Positions 1 to 11,829 of a stretch of DNA of 64,000 nt are shown piece by piece. Position numbers and translations under genes: made by a program. Below the pieces are notes generated by a model. The model did no database searches. It was given only the letters and a program-made list of their open reading frames with translations, and was not told where the DNA came from. Each line of letters begins with the position of its first letter. Positions within the stretch are counted from its first letter, which is position 1. Source of the stretch: Drosophila pseudoobscura (lineage: Eukaryota > Arthropoda > Insecta > Diptera > Drosophilidae); NCBI RefSeq assembly GCF_009870125.1, contig NC_046680.1, positions 14,279,501 to 14,343,500 of the forward strand, in the 5' to 3' direction.

Positions 1-1868
1 AAGCTGTGTCATCCCGGCTATGGTTTGGGCAGCCACTGGACGGAGGTGTTGGCCAATGTAAGGGATTCTTGGACGATAGATGGGACACATCTTCATGGAA
101 GTTTTCTTTTAATTTGCAGTATTTTGAAGCCGCTTTGGTTTCCAAGACATGCGATCCAGAGCTGACGGTCACAGAGGATCGGATAGCGGCCTCGTCGAGA
201 TACTTTGGGCCCAGCTGCAAGGCTGGTCCCTGGGTGCCCGATCCTAAGCAGGATCGCATCCTCAAGAGCCGCTATCCCTCGCTGTGCCAGATGTGCTATG
301 ATCCCTACAGCTGCGACCAGAACGACAAGCACTGGGGCCGACGTGGAGCTCTCTACTGCCTGACCAGTGGCGGCGGCAGCGTCTCCTGGGCCCGTCTCGA
401 CGATGTGCGGAGTCACTTTGGTGTGAGTACTGGAGGAAAGCCATCCAAATTTGAGATATTTTGCCAGATCTCGTCTATCTTTTAGTTCACGGGCATAGGA
501 GCGCAGGCGGATGCGTCGGAGTACAGCTACCTCTGTCCGGATGGGCATCTGCAGCCCATGAATGCGACACAACCGTGTGTGTGGGTGGCCAAACCCTGGC
601 CAGTGGTGGCCGCTCGTCGCACCCATGCCGCCCAGGTGCAGCGCCTGGTCACGGGACTCACCCACGATGAGCCCGACAGCTGGCAGAACGCTCTTCTGAG
701 TCTGCTGGAGACTTATCATGTACTCACGGTGCCGCTGGACAATGTGATAACGATCGACGACTATCTGGATCAGGCCACGGCCTTCCAGTCGGCCTACAGC
801 TTCCCCGAGTGCAATCCCCCACGGTCCATTGTCTTCTGCACCACCTCCATCATTCAGCACATCAAGTGCTCCTGGCTGCAGGAGGCCTCGCAGGTCTATG
901 GCGTGCAGCCCAACATTCAGTGCGTGCGAACCATGAATGTGGAACAGTGTCTGGACGACACGCGGTTCAAGAGCACCGATGTGGTGGTGGTCGATCAGGA
1001 GATGCGCGTAAAGGCCCAGCGGGACTACAATCTCGTGCCGCTGCTCTACGAGTTCGCTTTGGACATGCACGACCGATACGTGACCATGGCGCTGGTACAC
1101 AAGGACTCAAAGTATCAGAACATCAAGGATCTCAGGGGAGCGCGTGCCTGTCTGCCGTCCTTTGAGGGGGCTGCCCATCTGTCGGTGCAGGAGGCAATTG
1201 TTAATGGCACGGGCCTGGTGCATTCGCTGCACTCCTTCTTTCATCGCGACTCCTGTCTGTGGCATCCGCACCACGGAAGAGAATGTCCCATGCACTACCA
1301 GGGCGATGAGGGCGCCCTGCGCTGCCTGGCCGAGGGCGGAGATGTGGCCTTCCTCAGCTCGGATGTGTACAAGAAATATGCGAGTGGCAACATGACTGCC
1401 GATTGGGTGACGCGTGGCAGCCACAAGGATTACCGTGCCCTCTGTCCGTATGGGGGCATTGAGAGGCATTCGAACTTTGAGTTCTGCTACCTCCATTGGA
1501 CGACACGAGGCCACCTGATGACGCACAATTCGTCACTGCCGCGTCGCAATGAGATCTACAATTCGCTGCGCGACATGGACCAACTCTTTGGCAGGAAATA
1601 CAAAAGCGAGACGCGTCCTTTCACCTTGTATGGCATCTTCGACAAAAGGAATAACATAATGTTCCGGGATACCACGGATGGGCTGCTGGGCCTCCAGGAG
1701 CTGCACAGGGACAATGCCAAGCGCGTGATGGAGCACATCTACGATAGATATGCCACCACGCAGTACTACAGCAGCAAAGATGAGAACGGAGCACAGCGAC
1801 ACAATAGCAGTTGCTTGCTTCTTTTGTTGTTAGTGGTCCTCTGGCCGCTGTGGCGAAACTTTTCTTAG
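1..1868 (+). CDS. Tsf3: Transferrin-family protein, C-terminal part (Tsf3-like), cut by the left edge
   Basis: Secreted or membrane-tethered iron-binding family; only the last ~580 residues are in the window. The exons I read are 1-57, 120-422 and 486-1868, all phase 0, with short GT-AG introns. The protein has the many spaced cysteines of a transferrin lobe and lobe-like blocks such as HWGRRGALYCL near the start and AFLSSDVYKKYASGNMTADW further on. The last ~20 residues are a hydrophobic run (SCLLLLLLVVLWPLW) just before the stop, which suggests a GPI-anchor signal as in melanotransferrin. I cannot align the four iron ligands by eye, so I make no claim about iron binding. The choice of Tsf3 rather than Tsf2 rests on the neighbouring 49F-50A genes, not on a diagnostic residue. 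The upstream start and signal peptide lie outside the window. Confidence 0.8.
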
Positions 1869-2251
1869 TCAAGAGCACAAATCTAATCTTATTTATTGAT
1901 GTGATATTACGCTAAATTTGTTTTAAGAATAACATACTGACCCGACCTGTATCACCCGATGTTGTTGCTCTTTTTGAAATTGCGGTTTAAATATGATTGA
2001 AACCTATCGAAACCTATCAATTACTCACCAGTTGCATCAGCTGTTCATCAGCTGTTCATGTTATTGCTGCTTTTTTTGTTATTGTTGCTATGCACTTGGG
2101 TTTGTTGTTGCCAAGGAAACAGGAAAAATTTGTCACAACTCAAAAAGAGGATAGTCTGCATTGCAATTGATTAAATATACGTGGCAATTGGCGTTAACTC
2201 TATTCACTAAACTTTTAAACTAACCATTTTGAGGGCATTGGGCGCTATAAA
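1869..2251. other. Intergenic spacer between the transferrin and WDR60 genes
   Basis: About 380 bases with no coding signal, AT-rich with short T runs. It must hold the transferrin 3' UTR and the start region of the next gene. I see no exact AATAAA before 2251. Confidence 0.6.
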
Positions 2252-5200
2252 ATGTCTAAGAATGCAGCGCGGACAAGCAGCAAGACAAATGTGAGCCGAT
2301 AAATGCAATTAATAAGACAACGCTTGCACGGTTATGCTTTTAATTGATTATATTACACATATACATTAATTGGCACTCGAGAGATATTCACAAGTTCACT
2401 CAGTACATTTACGTTTTATCCATCTTCACCTGATTGATTCACTGGGTTATTTTTGCAAGTATCGCCATTAAGCTCACAGCAGAAATACTGCTGCCACGCT
2501 AGCACAAGAACACATACGCATATTAATAATGCAGAGACTTGTCAATCAATTAAAATTAATAAAAGAACACCGACCGATCGCACCCACGACACATCTTTTG
2601 TTTGGATTATGCCAGTGCTGCACAGCAGCCAGTGTTGCAAAATCTTCAGGCACTTAAAATTAACAGTTAAAATTGGAAATTGAAATTTTTTAGCTCCGAA
2701 ATGAATTGCCAAGGAAAAGCACCAAATCGCAAGCTGCCAGTGGGACAGGCGCAACCACAAAGGACAGAAAACCAATGGTCAAACAACCGGAGAGCGGGGA
2801 AGGCGACAGAGCCCTAAAGAAGCCCACAAAGACAGTGGCAACAACATCCACGAGCAGAAAACCTGCAGTGCCATCAAATGCGAGCAGAATCAAAAATAGG
2901 GATCCTGCCCAGCCTGCCAAACGGACGACCCCATCGCCTAGTACATTGCCTGCCGGTAAACAGCAGCCCCAGCCCGTAAAATCCAAGCCGAAGTCCAAAC
3001 CAAATGCCGTGCTGGACACATACCACAGCGTGACGGTGGCATCGCCGCCACAGAAGCGTCGAGTGCAGCCAAAATCATCAACAGAGACATCCCCGGAGCC
3101 AGAAAGAGCTCCACCCCCGCCCAGAACGCGCACATTTACACGCACTTTAGACCCGGACGAGGTAAAGGTACTCAAGAGGGAGTCGGCCAAACAGAGGAGT
3201 GAGATCGAGGTGGGATCACTGCCTGTGAAGCAACCGGTTGCCTTTGAGGTTAAGTTTGAGGAGCCAAAGAAAGCAGACAATGAATCGGACAACTATTCCG
3301 ATGACTTTGAATCATATGAATCGGACTTTGAGACTGGTTCCAGCACACCCGAGGAGGAAGCGGACGATGATGACGATGATGACGACGTGGACGATGATGG
3401 TGATGAGGAAGAGTCGGAGGAGCCAGAAGAGAAAAAAGAACAGCCAATGTCAGAGCCAGACGTCGTCGAAGAGGAGGAGGAGGAAGACTCTGAGCCCACA
3501 CAGAACCCCATCACAGTGATACATCGGGACAAGGAGCAGGATCGCAAACTAGACTCTGGCCACTACGACATGCACATGCGCCGTAATCCGATGCTGGCGG
3601 AGCTCAGCTCCCAATCCACGCAGCATCAGTGCGATAGCTTCGATACCAACTCGATGGCCAACTCGGAGCAGCTAGACTCTGGCATAAGCACAACGGGCCT
3701 GGGCCTAGAGAAAACCCCAAGCGGAGAGTCAGCGTCCAATGTCTACTACGGGGGTTATGCCAACTTTGTGTCTCATCCTGTGGAGTGCCGCCGCGGCAAG
3801 GAGCTTATGCGGAAGTTGCGATTCGACCACCTAAACTATCGTCTGTTCGAGATGAAACCGCTGAGCTACGAGGGATACATGCAGAGCTACGGGAAGCTGA
3901 ACACCTGCCAGCTGGCCACTCAGACCCAATCCCCCTACATAGACGCTGAGTGCCAGACCCTGGAACTGCACAGTCGCAGCAGTTGGACCCAGCATCCGCC
4001 CCACTATGGCGGCCAAATGGTGCTCAGCTGCAGCGGGGATGCCGAATCGGAAACAATGCTGAAGCGACCTACAGATGACTACGAAACGAGCCTGTCCCGC
4101 TTGGAGCAGCTGCATCGCCTGGAGCAGGATCGTACACAGCAGCAACAAAGACTCCGCCTGGCCAAGCCCACGGACTTTGAGCGTCTCGGTACGTTCCTTC
4201 ACAAGGCCTCGCGTCTGATGGTGAAAGTTCTGAATGAAAACGTGCAGCATCGTCCCAACAGCCCGCACCACCTTCCCTTGCAGACTGGCCTGTTGAATGC
4301 TCTGCCCGTGCGCCGCATCTTCGGCAGCTCTGGAAACGGACAGCTCGTGGTCACGGTGCACGAGTGCCCGCCGCAGAGCAATGTCTACAGCGAGGACTTT
4401 GCCAATTTGCTGATGGTTTGGTCACTGAACAGCCCCGCCAAGCCGCTGCGCCTGCTGTCCACCTGGGCGGAGGTTTGTCGCGTGGCCTTCTGCAGTGAGG
4501 CGCCGGACATAGTTGTGGCGGGCCTCAGGGACGGCAGTGCGGCCATGTGGGATTTGCGCGAGACCTACAGCTATTGCTCGAAGCTGGACGGCCACTTGAC
4601 TCACTTTGCTGCCACCCAGTCGGTGGTGCCGTCGCTGGGCCAGGCGACTGCCTTGGATCTCGGTGCCATGGTGGATGTGCGAAGCTTTCGAAGCCAGCCC
4701 AAGACAATGGCAGAAGGATTGCACGCCACCCACAAGGAAATTCAGGTGAGAGCAGTTCTCCACTCAGAGTTCTGGATTATAACTTGTGCATATCTTTCCA
4801 TAGTACGCTTCGCTCAATGACTCTGGTTTGCTGACGATGTGGACGCTGGTGGAAGGCGCCACTGCCGCTGGTAGCTCTGCCAGCAATGAATACAGCTCGC
4901 CATGGGCCAGGGTGAAGCTACTGCAGAGCGCCAGCTGCGACCTGAGGGGCTACCTGGAGCGGCGTCTGCTGCGGAGCAACCAGAGTGCCTACGAGAAGAC
5001 CAAGTCCCTGTTTCAGGGCAACATCTACAACGACGATCTGCTGAGGGAGCTGAACGAGACGCAGACCCTGAGCACGGCTCTGCAGGGCCAGGGCTTGCAG
5101 GGGCTGCGCTTCACCAGCATCGACACGGGCAGCGATCTGATCTATGTGTGCAGTAATCGGAACTTTGTGCTCTGCTGCACGCGCAGCCTGAAGACAGAAC

Positions 5201-5841
5201 GCTTCAGCCGTATCGCTGTCAACGAGAGTCGCTTCTTGTTCCCCACCTCGCTCTGTGTCCTCTCCAACGAGAGCTTCGTGGCGGTGGGTCTATCCAACGG
5301 CTCCGTGATGATACTCAATTGCAATCAGCGACAGAACCAGCGTCAGAGCCACAAGAGACCCACCACTGGCATGCCACCATCCACCGCTGATCACGATCCG
5401 GACATAGGCAAATCCTGTGCCATTCAGAACATCATCCTCAACGAGCGTCGCTCCTTCGAGCAGCAGATGGATGGAGCTCAACTGGAGGGCAGAAGCTACG
5501 ATCTGAGGCCCGATACCGCCCTGGAGCTGATTCGGCAGCCGCGTCGCTCCTACGAAATGCGCATCTTTGATCAGCAGCTTCTCCTCAGCGGCAGTGGGCT
5601 ACGGCAGCACCTTGTCCAGGCTCTGGTCCTATCCAATGATGGATGGCGTCTCTCCGCCCTGGCCAATGGATCTGTGCGCACCTACGACTTTTACTTGGAC
5701 AAGGAACTCCCCCAGGAGCAGTCAGGGGACAGCAGATCCCATATTATGGACATAGCCGCCGCCCGCAGCTCGGGCAATGAGCAGCATTTACTGATCCTCG
5801 ACAAAGGTGGACAGGTGCAAATGCATTCACTCGACTCGTAA
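2252..5841 (+). CDS. Dynein-2 intermediate chain 1 (WDR60/DYNC2I1 orthologue)
   Basis: Intermediate chain of cytoplasmic dynein-2, the retrograde motor of intraflagellar transport in cilia. The exons are 2252-2290 (13 codons), 2694-4745 and 4804-5841, all phase 0, giving about 1042 residues; human WDR60 is about 1066. The tiny first exon is inferred. The large exon opens in frame only at an acceptor after 2693 and has no ATG of its own, while ATG 2252 with donor GTGAGC at 2291 supplies a phase-0 start. The N-terminal ~190 residues are basic and low complexity. The family's acidic patch DNYSDDFESYESDF lies near residue 212, followed by a Glu/Asp run. The C-terminal half carries WD-repeat sequence (YASLNDSGLLTMW at the second junction). 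In Drosophila such genes serve ciliated sensory neurons and possibly sperm. The stop is followed by AATAAA at 5897. Confidence 0.85.
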
Positions 5842-5896
5842 TCTGTTGATTATTTTTTAGCTATTACTTTTATGCGTTTTTTGAACCTTCGAGCAA

Positions 5897-5902
5897 AATA
5901 AA
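5897..5902 (+). terminator. Poly(A) signal of the WDR60 gene
   Basis: AATAAA lies 56 bases after the stop codon, so the 3' UTR is very short. Confidence 0.7.
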
Positions 5903-6551
5903 GTTTTAGATGCAATTAAAATACATCTACGTATGTACATACATGTATATGTTTGGCTAAGATTAATATTATTTGGATTTTCGATTGTTTTATAGACCTT
6001 GGACCTCGGGGCCACGCAACTAACGAGTCTTGACATGCCCAAGCAACCTATATTGTTTTTTTAATATTTTTGTGGATTTCTGCCTCCCCTACACGAGCAA
6101 CGCAATAACATAGAAAAGGGAAAGGAAACGAATAACGGACTGACAGAATTAAGGGGGCAAGAAAAGACAAAGCGCATAAGAGTATAAGATACGCAGTCAG
6201 TAGACGATAAAGCCAGAACACAATAAAAATAATTTTACGACAGGTACATATTAACTTAAAGTCCCTTCATGGGTATTTTCATTCTTATACTCCAAATGTT
6301 TTAAAATATTTTAACTTAAATCTGTTTAAACGTTATGGTGCTTCAAATTACATTAAAAGGTCCAATAGTTCAGGGAAAGCACATTACAAATTTCAATCAA
6401 AGATCTGAATTGGTTTGTCCATACTTATATACTAGTACATATATCGTTATCTTATTGCGATAGTCAACAATTCAAAACATAAGAAGAAGAGAAGAACAAA
6501 TTCACTTAATAACTCTCCACTTCTACTACAAAATAATGAAATAACAATTGT
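5903..6551. other. Intergenic spacer between convergent genes
   Basis: About 650 AT-rich bases between the 3' end of the WDR60 gene and the stop of FLASH, which converge. It probably holds the FLASH 3' UTR. I found no coding signal and no exact AATAAA for FLASH on the minus strand. Confidence 0.6.
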
Positions 6552-9500
6552 TTAGGTTTCAGCACTCTTTTCACCATCATCTGGTGGTACAGGGGATGGG
6601 CGCGGTCGTCGTCTGCGTCGCGATACACGCAGTACGATCTCATCGTTGATTCGCTCAAATTGATAGTCCGTGGAGCCCATGGAGCAGCGTTTGGTCACCA
6701 CCGAGGTGTCACTGCCGAAGCTACGATTGAAACTCTCGTCTAGCGTTTCATCAATGGTCACATTTTGGAGGGTCACAGATGCCTCGTTTCCGAGTGCAAC
6801 CGGCGGCTGGGACGGTGGTGGTGTCTGCGGAACAACTACTTCGTCCGTCTGCATATCCGCGAGCAAGTGGATTTTGCGTTTTTTGAGCGGAGTCTTCTCG
6901 ACTCTCAGTTTATCTGGTGTCTTCATTGGCGTGGTTTTTATGCCCTTAGTCGGGGACCTGGCTGGACTTAACTGAAGGGGAGACTCGGTAAGCATTTGAA
7001 GCAAATCCTTTTGGGGCGACTTTTGGGCTTTGTTGGAGGTTGAAGTGACTTTTGTCTCGTCCGGCGATGTCTGATGCAATTGCTGTAATGCCATTTCAAT
7101 GGTGTCCTCTGCGAGTGTGAGGTTCGGATAGCTCGTATTGTGGGCACTCGGCACTGGCTCCTGCTCTCCGGTCAACTCATTCATGGCCGCCTCCAGAACC
7201 ATATCCTCACTCTTATCGGTCTTTGTTGAATCTGGCAGAGCATACAAAATGTTGGAAGGCTTGGAAGTGGCTGCCACAATAAGAGAATCGTGTATAGATC
7301 CGTGAGGTGGTAGTATAGGAATCTCAATCCCAGTCGATTGAACTGCAGTTGTCCCAATTACAGGAGATTCATTCTTTGGTTCGTTAAGTACAGATACAGG
7401 AGCCTCAGGGGTCTCCATAGCAGAAATCTCCACAACAGGAGTCTCATTGTTGGTTGCATAAACTACAGCTACAGGAGTCTTAATGATAGGAAAATCAGTA
7501 ACGAGAGTTTCCTTAACAGGAGTCTCAGTCACAGGAGGCTCCTCAATGGCTGGAGTCTCATTCTCTGTCTTTGTAACTGTCGTCTCAATCACAGGTACCT
7601 TAACTTCAGGAGTCCCATTTTCTGATCCGTGAGTTGAACTTACATTTGTTTCAATCGCAGGAGTTTCAGGTAAAAGTACTGTATTTATAGGCGTCTCAAT
7701 TGCAGGAGTTGCATTTAAAGGAGTCTCAATTACAACAGTTGCATTCACAGAAACCTCAGTTTCAGGAATATCTTTCTCTGATTCAGGATCTGCTATTACA
7801 GTAGTCTCAATTGGAGGACAATCGTCCTCTAATCCGCCAGCCGTCACCTCATGTATAACAGTTTCCTTCTCAATCTCCATATCTTTAACAATCTTAACCG
7901 ATGCACGTCTTTCTTTCTTGGGAATCTCTTCGTTTTCATTCTTACTATCAACGACTTTTAAATCCGGCGACTTTGAGCTGACATCTGTATTCATTTCTGA
8001 TAAACCGTATGGAACATCGACGGTTAACGCAATATGCTCAATATCCACTATCACTGGCAATCGTATAACCTCAATTATTTCGATGGCTTCGGTAACCTGA
8101 ATGGGGCAATCATCACCTAAAGGCGCATTCATGGCTGTAAATTTTGTCGGGGTTTTAATATCTTCTAATGATTGATTCGTAGTAATCTCACTGGGACGTA
8201 TTGGGGTGGGACAATCATCACCTAAAATCGCATCCGTACATTTGGTCGGGGTCTTAAAGTCTTCCAGTGCTGGCGGATTGTGAGTCACTTCTCCTGTTGC
8301 TTCTTCAACGGCATCTTCCATTACTTCAGCACTTGGTGGCACTGACATAGTACTTAGAGTTTTTTCCTTTTCTTCCGATTCGGGTGTAAGATTTATGCTA
8401 GAGGTTGCGATATCCATTGAATTTTCTCCGTCCTTGCTGTCAGATTCGCAGATTAATTCCGTTTTGAGTGTAGAATTGATGCCAAGTGTTTCGATGTCCA
8501 TTGGAATCTCTTCGTCTTTGCCTGGAGCTTCGGGTATGGATTCCGCTTCCAGGCAACTCTCTTGGTTTTTGTCGGGAACTTCTGCATTGTATTGATTTTC
8601 ATTCATCTTCTCCATTTCCTCTATCGCCTTTGCCGGCTTACAGTCCTCTTTTGGACGAGTAATCACTTCCTCCGTATGATCAACGATACAATCGTCTATT
8701 GAATCTATTTTGGGAGTATCCAAATCTTCAGGCTGTTCCTCTGTCAACTTTATTTCATTCTTTATAGGAGAATGCTGCTCGCACATCATATCTAATCCGG
8801 GTATTTGCAGTTTATCTAAACTGCTGGCCCACGAAAACACTCCAGCTGTTGGTCCAACTTTCTCCAGGGTCTCTTGTGCAACTTGTGAAAATGGCAGACT
8901 GCAGCCTTTGGCTAGAGGATTCACCTGGAAGTACCCTTCAACAACAGCGTCAGTTATGTCTGCATTTTTGGCGGGCTTGTCCTCGGCGATTGCCTGCAAT
9001 TTGTTTTCTGGTGTGTAAAGCTTTACTGGCGTCGCTGGGGACATATTGGCTTGCATTTTCTTAATCATTTCATAGTTGGGACTGGCTAGAACTTGGTCGT
9101 CTGTCTCCTCGCCGAAGAGGGTCGTCACTGTGGCATCTTTCTGTTTTCTTTTGGAGCGATCGTTATCCGGCTGCCGAGCACTGAAAGAATTGTCAAATGC
9201 TGCTATCAATGAAGTTTTGTGCGGAATATAAGCCGTTTTTCGCTTACCTGGGCTTTGTTGATGCAGTGCGGTTAGGGGAGCGCGAAGCACTTCGGCGTTT
9301 GCCTGAGCGTTCCTTGCTGTGGCGGCTCCCATGGTGCTCATGTCTGTGGGAGCGTTTGGCGCTACGACTGCGACTGCGGCGTCGCTCACGATCTTTTAAT
9401 CGGGTGTCAGAACTCCTGTGGTGTTCCTCCTTGGGAGATCTGCTGCGAAATTTACGCTTGCTATCCTTGTTGTCATGCGACTTGGACTCTCCACCTGTAA

Positions 9501-10280
9501 AGCTCTTTTGGTGATGAATTTTATCAATTTTGTTGGGATCATTTTTGAATTTGTTGGTCACAGTGTCCGCCAGTTTGTACACAGAGTCCTCCAGCTTATG
9601 CCTCTTTGGATCCTTAGAATCAGTCTTCAATTTGTTGGCCACAGGTTCTACCAGTTGTTTCGGTCTTTTGTGGTCTGTATTCTTTGACTCAGTGCCGACC
9701 ACAGTTTTGAATCTGTTGGTCACGGGCTCTGTCAGCCTGGGTCGTTGATTCTCGTGGTCTGTATTCTTGGAATCATTGCCGACCACAGTTTTAAACTTGT
9801 TGCTCACGGGCTCCGACAGCTTGGATCGTTTGTACTCGTGACCTGTATCCTTCGGATCCTCATCAGCTCGCCCGCGCTTCCGCCTGAAGCATATGTCGTC
9901 TTTCCTTCAGCAAAATGTAATGTAAACATGTTATGATTCTTGGACTGAAGGTAACCGGAATACTTACTCCTTGCGCAGCTGCGTAATCATAGACTCCTTC
10001 CTTTTTATTTCCGATTTAGCAGTGTCCATGAGGTTCTGTAGATTGACCTCCATAGCTTTGATCTTCTTGTTGAGCGCCTTATTTTCCACCTTAAGGCACT
10101 CGATTTCGGCCTGTGCGCTTTTGCATTTGTTCTCCCAGGCCTGCAGTTCCTTTGATTTCTAGAAGATAATAAACGTTACAGACAGTTTCCTGGCCAACTG
10201 GAATGGCACACCACACGCACCTTTTCCTCGGCATTTTGAAAGTCGTCCAAGTCGCCGTATATATCGTCATCGCCCAACAT
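6552..10280 (-). CDS. FLASH: FLASH (CASP8AP2 orthologue), histone pre-mRNA 3'-end processing factor
   Basis: Histone-locus-body protein that works with Lsm11 to recruit the cleavage complex to replication-dependent histone pre-mRNA. The minus-strand exons are 10280-10221, 10158-9968, 9904-9248 and 9180-6552, giving 1178 residues, closed in frame. Recognition rests on the N terminus: an acidic MLGDDDIYGDLDDF opening and a coiled coil ending in NLMDTAKSEIKRKESMI, matching the vertebrate FLASH block ALIKTARVEINRKDEEI. Exon 3 is basic, with four diverged repeats around NKFKTVV and an Arg-Ser stretch. Exon 4 is a long, probably disordered Glu/Thr/Pro-rich region with many ETP repeats and two KTPTK...LGDDCP repeats. 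The C terminus (NDEIVLRVSRRRRRPRP) is basic. Long poorly conserved middles are usual for this family. Its start is about 215 bases from the next gene, which diverges from it. Confidence 0.88.
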
Positions 10281-10495
10281 TTTAACAAATTAAAATGCAC
10301 GAGTAGCAATTTGCGGAGGAAAGTCACAGATGTTGTGAGATGTTGTAAGTGTTGGCTAACTCACCAGAATTACGAATTTACTTATGGGCAGCACTTTTCC
10401 CGGAATGGAAATTTAAAATTGATTTGCAGTAGTCAGTGTTTTATTTATCATTAAACAAAAGCACACAAACAACAATAGCTCAAACCCACAAAATA

Positions 10496-11491
10496 ATGGA
10501 TGCGTATGCACATACACGTTTCTACAAGAAGGAGAGGAGGAAATTCTCGTTAATTACATACTTCCTGACAGCCGTCCTTCTCTTTCTATCGGCGGTTCAA
10601 TGGTATTACATTAATGAATTGTAAGTATGTCAGGTCTTTGGCGATTTCTTTTACCCTAGCTTTCTTTCAGGGACAAAGCAAACGAATTCTTCACTAAAAA
10701 GTATTGGGTGGGCAGCATATTCTTCGCAGTCGGACTAGTACTGTTCGCCGTATTCATATTCTTCGAGGCTCTGCGCTTTACAGTGCCTATCAATTGGATA
10801 TTTGCCATCGTTATAGTAAGACGATCTAGTATTATATATATATTTCCAAAGAAACACACCTGTTTCCAACTGCATTTCCAGCTTGAGTGTGCTGTCATGG
10901 GAGTGTCTTCTCTGGTGGTACGTCACCAAATGTACCAATTAGTGCTGAGCTTAGTCGTCTGGGCAGTAGTTCTGGGGGTCTTTCTTCTGTGCGGTTCCTA
11001 TCTACCGGTGAGTTGGCTGCCACGGAAGTATTCTTTATGACAATCAATCCTGATCTCATCTCTTCCTTAGCATGATATAACACTGGATATTGTGGTGCTG
11101 TTTGTACTCGCCATAGTTGCTCTCATTGGCGCTATGTACTTCCTAATGCTACACATCGTGACCAATATGCCATATTCCTTGTTAGTCCATCGAGCCTTTG
11201 TTTTGGGCAGCATCTGGATGGTAGGTGGAACTTATATTTCCACTAGGAGTAGTCGTTAATTGATGCTCTTACTCCCTACAGTTTGTTATGTATCACGCGC
11301 AGATTATCAACGGCGGAAAGTTTGCGGAAATGCGCACCAAGGACTATTTACTGGCAGCTCTGATGCTCTTCCACGACTTTCTGTTGATGTTCATGCCATC
11401 TTTTCATTTGGCCTCCAAATGGTCCGATTCCTGCGATCCCAATGTAAATCCCAATGCAACGAAAAGGCTTGTATTTATAAATGACCCATAA
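10496..11491 (+). CDS. Seven-pass membrane protein resembling the BAX-inhibitor/TMBIM (Lifeguard) family
   Basis: The exons are 10496-10620, 10671-10815, 10882-11007, 11071-11220 and 11282-11491, giving 251 residues. After a short basic N terminus (FYKKERRK) there are about seven hydrophobic segments joined by very short loops. The last one (LLAALMLFHDFLLMFMP) has a lone acidic residue, where BAX-inhibitor-1 proteins have a conserved Asp. Length and topology fit TMBIM proteins, which act in ER or Golgi membranes in calcium handling and stress resistance. The match is by topology and general look rather than a strong signature, so an unrelated insect-specific multipass family remains possible. 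The ATG at 10496 is the only in-frame Met before the first membrane span. The gene diverges from FLASH, so the two probably share a promoter region. Confidence 0.6.
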
Positions 11492-11730
11492 AAAACAACA
11501 CTTACGCAAGAGGACTAAAAAGGACTTATATTTAAGAAAAGCAAACCATGTCGAAAAAGATTGTGTGAAGATTTGAAAATTGCGCCATACACTAATTGAT
11601 GGGTAGCACTGCACTCAATTACATTAAATCGTATTGCAGCCCTGTCCGACGTTTGGCGCAATTCCGGCACAGCTGCTCATTGGTTTTTATTTATTTCACT
11701 TTTTATTTGAATGCGAGTGCTGATTCGGTG

Positions 11731-11736
11731 AATAAA
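11731..11736 (+). terminator. Poly(A) signal for the seven-pass membrane protein gene
   Basis: AATAAA 240 bases after the stop and 94 bases before the ATG of latheo, which is on the same strand. The two genes are therefore almost end to end. Confidence 0.5.
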
Positions 11737-11829
11737 CTAAAATTGGCACAAAGCTGACCTAAACAAAAATAAAAAACCAGCAGTTATCTACTGTAGCATA
11801 TCATTCGTAATTTCAGTTGAACTGTAGCT

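Noticed and set aside
93-1100. 335-codon open frame on the minus strand
   Set aside because: Antisense shadow of the GC3-rich transferrin coding sequence, with no recognisable protein and no splice logic.
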